Below the pieces are notes generated by a model. It was not told the DNA's origin. It ran no database searches and saw only the letters and a program-made list of their open reading frames with translations. Source: Actinomycetes bacterium (GTDB lineage: Bacteria > Actinomycetota > Acidimicrobiia > Acidimicrobiales > Bog-793). From it: a stretch of 46,976 bases of DNA. Numbering within the stretch: position 1 is the stretch's first letter; each line of letters begins with the position of its first letter. The translations under genes and the position numbers were made by a program. Positions 7,411 through 15,023 of the stretch are shown here, piece after piece. The stretch is taken from positions 1 to 46,976 of the forward strand of contig JAJZLV010000131.1 of NCBI GenBank assembly GCA_021803215.1, read 5' to 3'.

Positions 7411-7911
7411 CAGCAGTGACTGGGCTCGCCTGATCACGCAGCCGCCGACGACGACCGGTCGGGTTCGTGCTGGTGCTCGGCGTCGACGGCTCGGCGCCGT
7501 CACCGTCACAGGCGTCGGAGATCCCTCGGGGCCTCGCAGCTTCGGCGCCGGACCCCTCTCACCGACAGCAATTCCTCGTTGAGTGCGACCTGCCCGCCCG
7601 GCGCCGAGGCTGCCCCGTGTCGCCCGTGTCGCCCGTCACCCCTGCTGCCAGCATGCGACCGGGGCTCGCCTCTCCGGCTCCCGGCCACCCGGTGAACAGA
7701 TGCTGGAGCCGTTCTGAGTCGGCCGATGGCCGACCATGACCAACTTCAGTAGTAACGGCTGGAGCGGCTTTTGACCAGCTCGTCGCCGAGCCATCGGCCG
7801 GCGCGGCAAGAGCCCGGCTGCGATCCGCTCCACGGCTCATGAGAGAGGAGACCAGCTGGGCCCTGGTCCCAGAGAGAGCCTGTCAGAAAAGACGCGTCAG
7901 AGAGAGGCATT
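7411..7911. other. Long intergenic stretch
   Basis: About 500 bp lie between the marR promoter and the 3' end of the cytochrome b gene. A short plus-strand frame from 7467 begins with LVLGVDGSAPS, faintly like the start of a universal stress protein or sugar kinase, but similarity does not continue and no start signal is seen. I find no supported gene here. Confidence 0.5.
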
Positions 7912-9747
7912 TCACCGACTCTGCGGCGTTGTCGGGAGCTTGCTCGCCGGCTCGCCGCGCGCCGCCTGGCCGGCACCGGTGCAATCCTCCCCGCGGCGGC
8001 TTTTGTACCACGACCTCCAGACGAGGCGGTGGAGCGGGACGACCCTCGGCACGTCCCGCAGGCCGGGGATGAAGGGCACGGCCAGAAGAAGCAGCGTCGC
8101 CAGACCGGTCATGTAGACAGCGATCATGTCGACGTTCGGCGAGCTCGAGAAGCCTGGCACCTCGTACCAGAGGGTGTAGAGCCAGAGCCACGGCTGGCCC
8201 GGGTAGCTGCCGGTCTCGTTCATGACGCCCCACTGGTCTCCGGTGAGGTGCTGGGACTTGGCCAGATTCGAGAAGTAGTTACCGTCCTCCAGAAAGAGGA
8301 GGGGCTTTGTGTAGTTGGTCCCGTAGAAGGGCTGCTGGGCGAGCAGGTCTGCGTCGAGCGCCCCTGAGCGGGCCATCGAGAGCTCGGCCCGCATGAGGCT
8401 CGGTACCGGGCCGTCGGCCGCGGCGGGGACGCGGGGCACGCCGCTCGAGAAGGTGACCTTCTTCTCGGCCTTCAGGTAGGCGCCGGCCCAGGCCTTCTGC
8501 CTCGCGGGTGGGGCGGCCTCGTAACTGTCGAGCGCGGCCCGCAGCCGCGGGTCGTCGCGGGCGTCGATGCCAAGCGGTGAGAGGACGAACGTCTTGGCGG
8601 CATCGATGGGCGTGCGGACACCAGCCAGCAGCTGCCAGGAGATCCCGAGGCGCTGCACGTGGCGAGAGCCGTGGTTGTACGGCGGCCCGTAGGTGGCGGT
8701 CTCGCTCGTTCCCGCCAGCTCGCTCGCCGCCGTTCCGAGGAAGTCGGCCGGTGCCACCTTGGCCCACGACTGGACCGTCACGGGCGGCTCGTCGGGCGAG
8801 GAGAGGATGCCGGACAGCAAGAGGACCAGCAGCAGCACGACGGTGCCGGCGATCGTCGCCTCTTTCAAGATGTCGTAACGGCGGACCGGCCCCTTCCAGT
8901 CCTGGGCGTCCCCGATCGCCGCCTGGCGGCGGGCCGCCCGGCCGGCCGGGCGGTGCTCGGGAAGCGGGTGCGAGACCCCCCGGACACGGACGAGGAGGAT
9001 GTGGGCTCCCACGAGGGCGAGCAGGAGCACGGGAAGCAGCACGATGTGCCACATGAGCATCTGGCCGAAGTTCATGAGGTTGAAAAAGGCCCCGAGCCCG
9101 AGCGAGTTGATGGCGTCCTTGCCGTTGGTCGAGATCCACTGGGAGTCGAAGTTCTGCTGGGAGAGGTAGCCGGTGAAGCACTCGACGACCGAGGCGCCGA
9201 AGGCGACGACCCCTGTGATCCACGTGAGAGCCCTCTTGCCCCTCCAGGCAGCCATCCAGAACTTGCCCCAGAGGTGGATGACCATAAAGGCCATGAACAA
9301 CTCGACGCTCCAGAGGTGGGTCGAGTTGAAGAAGTGCCCGACCGGGTTGTAGTGCCACCAGTCGGGACCGCCGAGGGCGAGCGCCGCCCCAGACAGGATC
9401 GCCATTGTGAGCGCCGCCAGCGTCGCAACGCCGAAGACGTAGATCCACGAGGCGACGTAGGCAGGCTGGCTGTCAGGAAGCAGCTTGCCGGGCGGCAGCA
9501 GCTTCAAACCGAGGTTGCGCACCCGGGCGGTCCACATCTTGGCGGCTTCTGGGTCGGCGTCGCTCGACGGGGCCCCCTCGCCGGCCTCGCCGTGGCCGCC
9601 CGGCGCCATCGTCTCGCTGTGACGGCCGGACGGGAACCTGACCAAAAGGGCCGCTCCGAAGATCACGACCATGACGCCGATGAGCGCCAGATTGGCCACA
9701 GAGACCTGGAAGATCGACCAGTGGAGATAGGTTCCCGGGCTGTTCAT
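7912..9747 (-). CDS. Cytochrome b (N-terminal bb-haem domain) membrane protein with unusual C-terminal part
   Basis: The 611-residue protein has an N-terminal TM helix (about 12-38), a polar linker, then a four-helix cytochrome b/b6 domain (about 98-255). Two His pairs suit two haems: His144/His158 (14 apart) and His234/His249 (15 apart), the spacing of cytochrome b6. A TM helix near 295-315 is followed by a large non-membrane insert and a final TM pair near 540-565. No PEWY-type Qo motif is visible in the C-terminal half. No Rieske protein or c-type cytochrome is adjacent. It may transfer electrons between the quinone pool and an unknown partner. Two DosR-like boxes lie 64-99 bp upstream. 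The family assignment is secure; the role is not. Confidence 0.85.
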   Translation of the reverse strand: MNSPGTYLHWSIFQVSVANLALIGVMVVIFGAALLVRFPSGRHSETMAPGGHGEAGEGAPSSDADPEAAKMWTARVRNLGLKLLPPGKLLPDSQPAYVASWIYVFGVATLAALTMAILSGAALALGGPDWWHYNPVGHFFNSTHLWSVELFMAFMVIHLWGKFWMAAWRGKRALTWITGVVAFGASVVECFTGYLSQQNFDSQWISTNGKDAINSLGLGAFFNLMNFGQMLMWHIVLLPVLLLALVGAHILLVRVRGVSHPLPEHRPAGRAARRQAAIGDAQDWKGPVRRYDILKEATIAGTVVLLLVLLLSGILSSPDEPPVTVQSWAKVAPADFLGTAASELAGTSETATYGPPYNHGSRHVQRLGISWQLLAGVRTPIDAAKTFVLSPLGIDARDDPRLRAALDSYEAAPPARQKAWAGAYLKAEKKVTFSSGVPRVPAAADGPVPSLMRAELSMARSGALDADLLAQQPFYGTNYTKPLLFLEDGNYFSNLAKSQHLTGDQWGVMNETGSYPGQPWLWLYTLWYEVPGFSSSPNVDMIAVYMTGLATLLLLAVPFIPGLRDVPRVVPLHRLVWRSWYKSRRGEDCTGAGQAARGEPASKLPTTPQSR

Positions 9748-9810
9748 GAGGTGCGCACCTTCCTCGTGAGGTTCTCCGGCCAGCCTGACCTCTCGGCGGC
9801 TGGCCAGGTA

Positions 9811-9824
9811 GGGACTTTCGTCCT
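9811..9824. promoter_or_regulatory. DosR/DevR-like box 1 upstream of cytochrome b gene
   Basis: GGGACTTTCGTCCT differs at one position from the palindromic mycobacterial dormancy motif GGGAC-N4-GTCCC. It lies 64 bp upstream of the cytochrome b start. Function is inferred from the motif and position only. Confidence 0.5.
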
Positions 9825-9832
9825 ATCGCCTA

Positions 9833-9846
9833 GGGCCGAAGGTCCG
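9833..9846. promoter_or_regulatory. DosR/DevR-like box 2 upstream of cytochrome b gene
   Basis: GGGCCGAAGGTCCG fits a degenerate GGGNC-N4-GNCC pattern. Its start is 22 bp from that of box 1, two helical turns, so two regulator dimers would bind the same face of the DNA. On its own the match is weak. Confidence 0.4.
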
Positions 9847-9850
9847 GGCG

Positions 9851-10963
9851 TCACCCCGACCGCGGGAGGACGACCCCGCGCAGCGTCTCGTAGGCCCGCT
9901 CGAGCTGGGCCCGCTCGACCCGCTCGCCGGCGGTGTGGGCGAGCGAGGGATCGCCGGGCCCGAAGTTGGCGGCCGGCAGGCCGCGGGCCGAGAAGAAGCT
10001 CACGTCGGTCCAGCCGAGCTTCGCCTTCGGCGCCTGGCCGCTTGCCTCTACGAGGGCCGACAGGAGCGGGTGCGAGAGCCGGGGAGGGGCCGGGGCCGAC
10101 TGGCTCTCGAGGCTCACCCCGAGCCAATCGGGGTCGCCGGCCGCCTCTGACACGAGGCTTCGCAGGGCCGAGAAGGCCTCCGCGGCCGTCCGGTCGGGGG
10201 CGAAGCGGTAGTTGAGCACGAGGCGGGCAGAGTCGGGCACGACGTTGCCGGCGACCCCCCCGGAGACGGCGACGGCCTGCAGGGCCTCTTTGTACCGGCA
10301 GCCCTCGAGGACCGGCTGGCGAGCCTCGTAGGACTCGAGGGCCGCCAGCACGGGCGCCAGGCGGTGGATGGCGTTCGCTCCCATCCACGGCCGCGCCGTG
10401 TGGGCCCGCTCGCCTTTGGTTTCGACAACCGCCCGCAGGACCCCCTGGCAGCCGGCTTCGACGAGAGAGCCGGTCGGCTCCCCGAGGACGGCCGCGTCGG
10501 CCTCGAGCCAGGCCGGCGCCGCCAGCTCCACCTCGCGCAAACCTGAATGCCGCTGGTCGACCTCCTCGCAGACGTAGAAGACGAAGCTCAGGTCGCAAAC
10601 AAGGTCGCCGATGGCGGCCGGGTCGCTCGCCAGGCGGGCCAGCTCGAGGAAGACCGCCACTCCCCCCTTCATGTCGACCGATCCGATGCCGGCCAGCCAG
10701 TCGCCTTTGATGACAGGCTCCTCGTTCCCGTTCGCCGGCACCGTGTCGAGATGACCGGCCAGCATCAGCCGGGAGCGCTTCTCGAGGTTCGTGCGGGCAC
10801 AGACGTTGTTGCCGAGGCGGGCGAGCTCGAGGTTGGCGGCCTCGCTTCGCAGCCTTCCCTCCACGAAGTCGGCGATCGCCTTCTCGCCGTGGCTGACCGA
10901 GGCGATGCCGACCAGCTCCGCCGTCTTCTGGAGCAGGTCGGCCGGCGGCGAGCCGCGACTCAC
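9851..10963 (-). CDS. dapE: Succinyl-diaminopimelate desuccinylase
   Basis: DapE removes succinate from N-succinyl-LL-2,6-diaminopimelate, giving LL-DAP for lysine and cell wall. The 370-residue M20 peptidase shows the metal ligand motif GHLDTVP, then GSVDMKGG, the catalytic pair CEEVD, a ligand Glu in LGEPT, a central dimerisation domain with GERAHTARPWMGANAIH, and a final metal His in LAHTAGE. The GTG start at 10963 overlaps the dapD stop (GTGA) and gives the normal family length. It is the last gene of the hpf-miaA-dapF-hflX-dapC-dapD-dapE operon, directly after the two preceding enzymes of the succinylase pathway. Confidence 0.94.
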   Translation of the reverse strand: MSRGSPPADLLQKTAELVGIASVSHGEKAIADFVEGRLRSEAANLELARLGNNVCARTNLEKRSRLMLAGHLDTVPANGNEEPVIKGDWLAGIGSVDMKGGVAVFLELARLASDPAAIGDLVCDLSFVFYVCEEVDQRHSGLREVELAAPAWLEADAAVLGEPTGSLVEAGCQGVLRAVVETKGERAHTARPWMGANAIHRLAPVLAALESYEARQPVLEGCRYKEALQAVAVSGGVAGNVVPDSARLVLNYRFAPDRTAAEAFSALRSLVSEAAGDPDWLGVSLESQSAPAPPRLSHPLLSALVEASGQAPKAKLGWTDVSFFSARGLPAANFGPGDPSLAHTAGERVERAQLERAYETLRGVVLPRSG

Positions 10964-11775
10964 GCCGAGACGCCGTGGGTCCGGAGGATCTCGTTCAGCT
11001 GGGACTTGTCGTGGCGCTCGCCCTCCTCGAGCCGGCGCAGGACGAGCACGCAGGGCAGGAAGAACTCCCCCCCGGCAAGCTCTCGCCGCCGAGAGGCCCC
11101 GACGGCGACCGACCAGGGCGGCACGACCCCGCGGGAGAGCTCCTCTCCGGTCTCGGCGTCGACGACCGGGATGGAGGGGTTGAGGATCGTTCCCTCGCCG
11201 AGCACCGCTCCCTGGCCGACTCGGGCACCCTGGGTCACCATGCAGCGGCTGCCGACGAGCACGTCGTCGCCGATCATCACCGGTACGGCGTTCGGCGGCT
11301 CGAGCACTCCTCCGATGCCGACCCCGCCCGAGAGATGGACCCTCTCTCCGATCTGGGCACAGGAACCGACCATCGTGCCCGCCCCGACCCGGGCTCCGAT
11401 GTTGACGTAGCTCGGCATGAGGATCGCCCCGGGGCCTATGTACGAGCCCCAGCGGGCCGAGGCACCCGGCACGACGCGAACCCCCGCCTGCTCGTATCCC
11501 GTCTTGAGCGGCAGCTTGTCGGCGTACTCGAAAGGACCCGAGCGCGAGGTCTCGATCGAGGTGAGGAAGAAAAGGAGGAGAATCGCCTCTTTCAGCCACT
11601 CATGGACGACGACCTCGCCCGAGACGGTCGTCTCGGCCACCCGCGCCTCTCCGGTGTCAAGCAGGTCGATCGCCTCCCTCACGACGGCGTAGGCCTCCTC
11701 GTCGCCGGCGGCGAGCTCGCCCGCCGCCCGCCGCGCCGCCAGCTGGCGCACCTTCTCCCCGAGCTCTCCCATCAC
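10960..11775 (-). CDS. dapD: Tetrahydrodipicolinate N-succinyltransferase, variant lacking one hexapeptide
   Basis: DapD transfers succinyl from succinyl-CoA to tetrahydrodipicolinate. The 271-residue product matches the E. coli-type enzyme (LPSYVNIG-like MPSYVNIG, SCAQIGERVHLSGGVGIGGVLEPP, left-handed beta-helix core, C-terminal SQLNEILRT) rather than the longer actinomycete DapD. The usual segment GTMV-DTWATV-GSCAQIG reads GTMVGSCAQIG here, so one six-residue coil (between residues 136 and 137) is absent, including the Asp that is position 141 in E. coli-type numbering. GTG 11775 overlaps the dapC stop (GTGA); ATG 11772 is an equally usable start. Role is supported by dapC and dapE on either side. 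Confidence 0.9.
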   Translation of the reverse strand: MMGELGEKVRQLAARRAAGELAAGDEEAYAVVREAIDLLDTGEARVAETTVSGEVVVHEWLKEAILLLFFLTSIETSRSGPFEYADKLPLKTGYEQAGVRVVPGASARWGSYIGPGAILMPSYVNIGARVGAGTMVGSCAQIGERVHLSGGVGIGGVLEPPNAVPVMIGDDVLVGSRCMVTQGARVGQGAVLGEGTILNPSIPVVDAETGEELSRGVVPPWSVAVGASRRRELAGGEFFLPCVLVLRRLEEGERHDKSQLNEILRTHGVSA

Positions 11776-12923
11776 AAGGTCCCGGCGAGGCGGTCGGCGA
11801 CGAGAGCGAGGCGCTCTGTCGGCTGCACAACGGCCAGGCGGACATAGTCGGCTCCCTCCGGTCCGTAGGCCTCGCCCGGGCTCACGATGGCGCCGGCCCG
11901 CTCGGCGAGGTACCGGCCGAGCTCGAAGCCAGAGCCGGAGCCATGACCGGCGAAGCGGTCGGGCGCCTTCACCCAGAGGTAGAAGGCGCCGGCCGGGACC
12001 TGCGCCGGGATGGAGGCCAGCGTGAGCGCCTCGGCGAGAGCAACGAGCCGCTCCCGGTAGGCCTTCCTTTGGGCCACCACGGACTCGTCGTCGTCGAAGG
12101 CGACGGCAGCGGCGTGCTGCACGGGACCGGGGACTATGAAGCCGGCATGCCGGCGCACCGCTGCCAGGTAGGAGACGAGGTCGCCGTCACCGGCGTAGAA
12201 GCCGGCTCGCAGGCCTGCCAGGTTGGAGCGCTTCGAGAGGGAGTGGAGGGCGAGGACGCCCTCGTTGCCCGACTCGAGGATGGTGTGCGGCGGCGAGCTC
12301 CAGCTGAACTCGGCGTAGCACTCGTCGGAGAGGACCAGCACGCCGTGCGCCCTGCCCCAGGCGGCCGCCTCCGACAGCTCCTCTATCTGGCCCGCCGGGT
12401 TGCCGGGCGAGTTGACCCAGAGGCAGAGAGCCCGGGAGGCGTCCCGCTCCGAGATGGCCCCGTAGTCGAGCCGTCCGTCCGGCCCGGCGGGCACGCGGAC
12501 CGCTCGGCAGCCGGCCAGCACCGCGCCCATCTCGTAGGTCGGGTAGCTGAGCGAGGGGTACAAGACTGTGTCCCGAGCGGGGCTCCGCAGCCGCAGCCAG
12601 TGGGGCAGGCCGGCGACGAGCTCCTTGCTGCCGACACAGGCGGCCAACTCGTCGACCGGGGAGAGCTGCACGCCAAAGCGCCGCTCGAGCCAGCGGGCGG
12701 CTGCCTGGCGCAGCTCGGCCGAGCCGGCCGAAGGCGGATAGCCCCGCTCGGCCCCCGAGCTCGAGAGAGCGGCGACGACGGCCGGAGCCGGCGGGTCGCA
12801 GGGGGTGCCGATCGAGAGGTCGACCGCTCCGCCCGGCAGCTTCTCGGCGAGCTCGCTGAACTCGGCCAGCTTGTCGAAGGGGTAGTCGGGCGGGACGAAG
12901 CCGTCTCCCTCGGGGGCTCTCAT
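11772..12923 (-). CDS. dapC: N-succinyldiaminopimelate aminotransferase
   Basis: This PLP-dependent class I/II aminotransferase makes N-succinyl-LL-DAP from the keto product of DapD, with glutamate as donor. Key fold type I features are WVNSPGNPAG (cofactor Asn), SDECYAEF (Asp/Tyr contacting PLP) and the Schiff-base Lys in LHSLSKRSNLAGLRAGF, typical of the actinobacterial DapC group. A C-terminal substrate Arg is likely in ADYVRLAVV. Length is 383 residues. The start ATG overlaps the hflX stop (ATGA) and the stop overlaps the dapD start, so dapC-dapD-dapE form one coupled block. Confidence 0.93.
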   Translation of the reverse strand: MRAPEGDGFVPPDYPFDKLAEFSELAEKLPGGAVDLSIGTPCDPPAPAVVAALSSSGAERGYPPSAGSAELRQAAARWLERRFGVQLSPVDELAACVGSKELVAGLPHWLRLRSPARDTVLYPSLSYPTYEMGAVLAGCRAVRVPAGPDGRLDYGAISERDASRALCLWVNSPGNPAGQIEELSEAAAWGRAHGVLVLSDECYAEFSWSSPPHTILESGNEGVLALHSLSKRSNLAGLRAGFYAGDGDLVSYLAAVRRHAGFIVPGPVQHAAAVAFDDDESVVAQRKAYRERLVALAEALTLASIPAQVPAGAFYLWVKAPDRFAGHGSGSGFELGRYLAERAGAIVSPGEAYGPEGADYVRLAVVQPTERLALVADRLAGTL

Positions 12924-14182
12924 CGGGTGACGTACTCGGAGAATCGGCGGGTGCCCCGCTCGTCCAGGCGCGCCTTTAGCAACACGGTCTCTCCTTCGTA
13001 TCGTTCGTCGACCACCTCGCCCTCCCGGTGGACGGCAGCCACCACGTCCCCCCGGCCGACCGGGACGGAGAGGGCCACCACCCGGTCGTTCGACCGCAGG
13101 CGGTCTGCCACCTTTCGCAAGAGCTCGGCGACGCCCTGCCCGGTGCGGGCCGAGAAGACGGGAGCCCCGTCCTCGCTCGCCGACAGCTTGGCCGCCTCCT
13201 CGGGCGAGAGGTCGGCCTTGTTCACGGCCAGCAGCTCGGGCACCTCGCCCGCCCCGATCTCGGCCAGCACGGACCTCACGGCGGCGATCTGGCCCTCGGG
13301 GTCCCGGGCGGAGCCGTCGACCACGTGCACCAGCAGGTCGGCGGCGGTGACGACGTCCAAGGTGGCGTGGAAGGCGTCCACCAGCTGGTGGGGAAGCTTG
13401 CGCACGAACCCGACGGTGTCTGACATGAGCACCGTCTCTCCCCCCGGCAGCTCGAGGCGGCGGGTACGGGGATCCAGGGTGGAAAAGAGCCGGTTCTCGA
13501 CGAGGACGCCGGCGTCTGTCAGCCGGTTCAAGAGCGTCGACTTGCCGGCGTTGGTGTAGCCGACGAGCGACACGGTGCGAAGCGCCCCGCGGCGCCTCGA
13601 GCGGTGCTGGGTCTGACGGGTCGATTCGAGCCCGTGCAGCTCGGTCTCGAGCTTGCGGATCCGACCCATGAGTCGCCGCCTGTCCTCCTCGAGCTTCGTC
13701 TCGCCCGGTCCTCGCGTCCCGATCCGGCCGGCCTGCTGGGAGAGCTCGGAGCCCCGGCCACGCAGCCGGGGGAGCCGGTACTGCAACAGGGCCAGCTCGA
13801 CCTGGGCCCGGCCCTCCTCGGTGTGCGCGTTCTGGGCGAAGATGTCGAGGATGACGGCGGTGCGGTCGATCGCCGTCCGGCCCAGCAGCCGCTCGAGGTT
13901 GCGCTGCTGGGCCGGGGTGAGCTCCTCGTCGAAGACCACCGTGTCGGCGTCGACCTCCTCGGAGAGGTGGCGGAGCTCCTCGGCCTTGCCCCGTCCGATG
14001 TAGGTGGCCGGATCGGGCGCCTCCCGGCGCTGGACGATGCGGGCCACCTCGTCGGCCCCGGCCGTGTCGACGAGCAGGGCGAGCTCGTCGAGGCTCGCCT
14101 CCACCTCGTCCAAGGTGCGCGGCCAGGCGACCACCCCGACGAGGACGATCTTCTCCCGGAACCTCCGGTCGATGAGGGTCAT
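12920..14182 (-). CDS. hflX: HflX ribosome-associated GTPase
   Basis: HflX binds and splits stalled or hibernating 70S ribosomes. The 420-residue protein has the HflX N-terminal domain (YIGRGKAEEL, VVFDEELTPAQQRNLE), the glycine-rich linker GRIGTRGPGETKLEEDRR, a long helical hairpin, and a GTPase domain with P-loop GYTNAGKST, G3 DTVGF and G4 NKAD. ATG 14182 gives the family N-terminus; upstream in-frame sequence is low-complexity and overlaps dapF. It lies 7 bp after dapF in the operon. Its position next to hpf and miaA agrees with the common miaA-hfq/hflX and miaA-dapF-hflX arrangements in other bacteria. Confidence 0.95.
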   Translation of the reverse strand: MTLIDRRFREKIVLVGVVAWPRTLDEVEASLDELALLVDTAGADEVARIVQRREAPDPATYIGRGKAEELRHLSEEVDADTVVFDEELTPAQQRNLERLLGRTAIDRTAVILDIFAQNAHTEEGRAQVELALLQYRLPRLRGRGSELSQQAGRIGTRGPGETKLEEDRRRLMGRIRKLETELHGLESTRQTQHRSRRRGALRTVSLVGYTNAGKSTLLNRLTDAGVLVENRLFSTLDPRTRRLELPGGETVLMSDTVGFVRKLPHQLVDAFHATLDVVTAADLLVHVVDGSARDPEGQIAAVRSVLAEIGAGEVPELLAVNKADLSPEEAAKLSASEDGAPVFSARTGQGVAELLRKVADRLRSNDRVVALSVPVGRGDVVAAVHREGEVVDERYEGETVLLKARLDERGTRRFSEYVTR

Positions 14183-14189
14183 CGAGGCT

Positions 14190-15023
14190 TCAGCTCTCCG
14201 CCGCGACGGGTCCGAGCTCGACCTCCAGGCGGGCGACCCGGCAGGCCGGCCCGGTAAGGGTCGCCTCGGGCGACTCGGGCTCGCCGGCCAGCTCGACCAC
14301 GAGGCGGCCGCCCGGGTTGTCCACCACAACCCGGTCGCCCACCAGCCCGGCCGAGCGGGCGGCGGCGGCGGCGGCCACGCTCCCGCTCCCGCATGCAGCC
14401 GTGAGGCCCGCCCCGCGCTCCCATACGGCGAGCTCGAGGGCGTCCTGGCCGCTTTTTCGGACCACCTCGACGTTCCGGCCGCCCGGGAGGCTCGTCTCGA
14501 GCCGGGGGCCCTCTCGCGAGAGGTCGACCGTCTCGATCTCCTCGCCCAGCAGGACGAGGTGGGGATTAGAGACGTCGACCGAGTAGGCCGAGAACCCCTC
14601 GAGGGGGCTCGGCTCCATCCTCTCGAGGCTCACCCTTCCCATCGAGGCCCTCACCTCGGCGCTCCGGCCGGCCCGGCGCCCTGCGACCTCGAGGCGAACC
14701 TCTCCCCCGTCCGTCTCGATGAGGAAGCTCGGTGAGCTCACCAGGCCGGCGTCGAGCAGGGCGAGCGCCAGGCACCTGAGACCGTTGCCGCTCGTCTCGG
14801 CCCGCCCGCCGTCGGCGTTGCGCAGCTCCATCGCCGCCTCGCCCGCCCTCTTGGCGGGGTGGACGAGGATGAGGCCGTCCGCCCCGACCCCTCGGCGGCG
14901 GTCGCAGAGGTAACGGACGGTCTCCTTGCCGACGGCCTCCCGGCCGCCCAGAGCGGCCGGGTCGAGCGCGATGAGAAAGTCGTTGCCGAGAGCCTGGTAC
15001 TTGAGGAGCGAAGCGGTGCTCAC
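14190..15023 (-). CDS. dapF: Diaminopimelate epimerase, first catalytic Cys replaced by Ser
   Basis: DapF interconverts LL- and meso-diaminopimelate using two cysteines as acid and base. The 277-residue protein has the family features KYQALGNDF, CDRRRGVGADGL, ELRNADGG, VSNPHLVLL, GGRNVEVV and WERGAGLTAACGSGSVAAA. Cys211 in the second half is present. The first catalytic Cys, normally in C-GNG, is Ser78 here (AETSGNGLRC). The GTG start at 15023 overlaps the miaA stop (GTGA) and places the KYQALGNDF motif correctly. It is co-operonic with dapC, dapD and dapE, supporting a DAP role. Confidence 0.92.
   Translation of the reverse strand: MSTASLLKYQALGNDFLIALDPAALGGREAVGKETVRYLCDRRRGVGADGLILVHPAKRAGEAAMELRNADGGRAETSGNGLRCLALALLDAGLVSSPSFLIETDGGEVRLEVAGRRAGRSAEVRASMGRVSLERMEPSPLEGFSAYSVDVSNPHLVLLGEEIETVDLSREGPRLETSLPGGRNVEVVRKSGQDALELAVWERGAGLTAACGSGSVAAAAAARSAGLVGDRVVVDNPGGRLVVELAGEPESPEATLTGPACRVARLEVELGPVAAES

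Noticed and set aside
7621-7636. Short direct repeat GTCGCCCGT in the intergenic region, considered as part of a repeat array.
   Set aside because: Only two copies; too short to support a CRISPR or other array.
7467-7739. Plus-strand frame starting LVLGVDGSAPS, like a universal stress protein N-terminus.
   Set aside because: Similarity ends after about ten residues, no ribosome-binding site is present and the remainder is Pro/Ser/Arg-rich low complexity.
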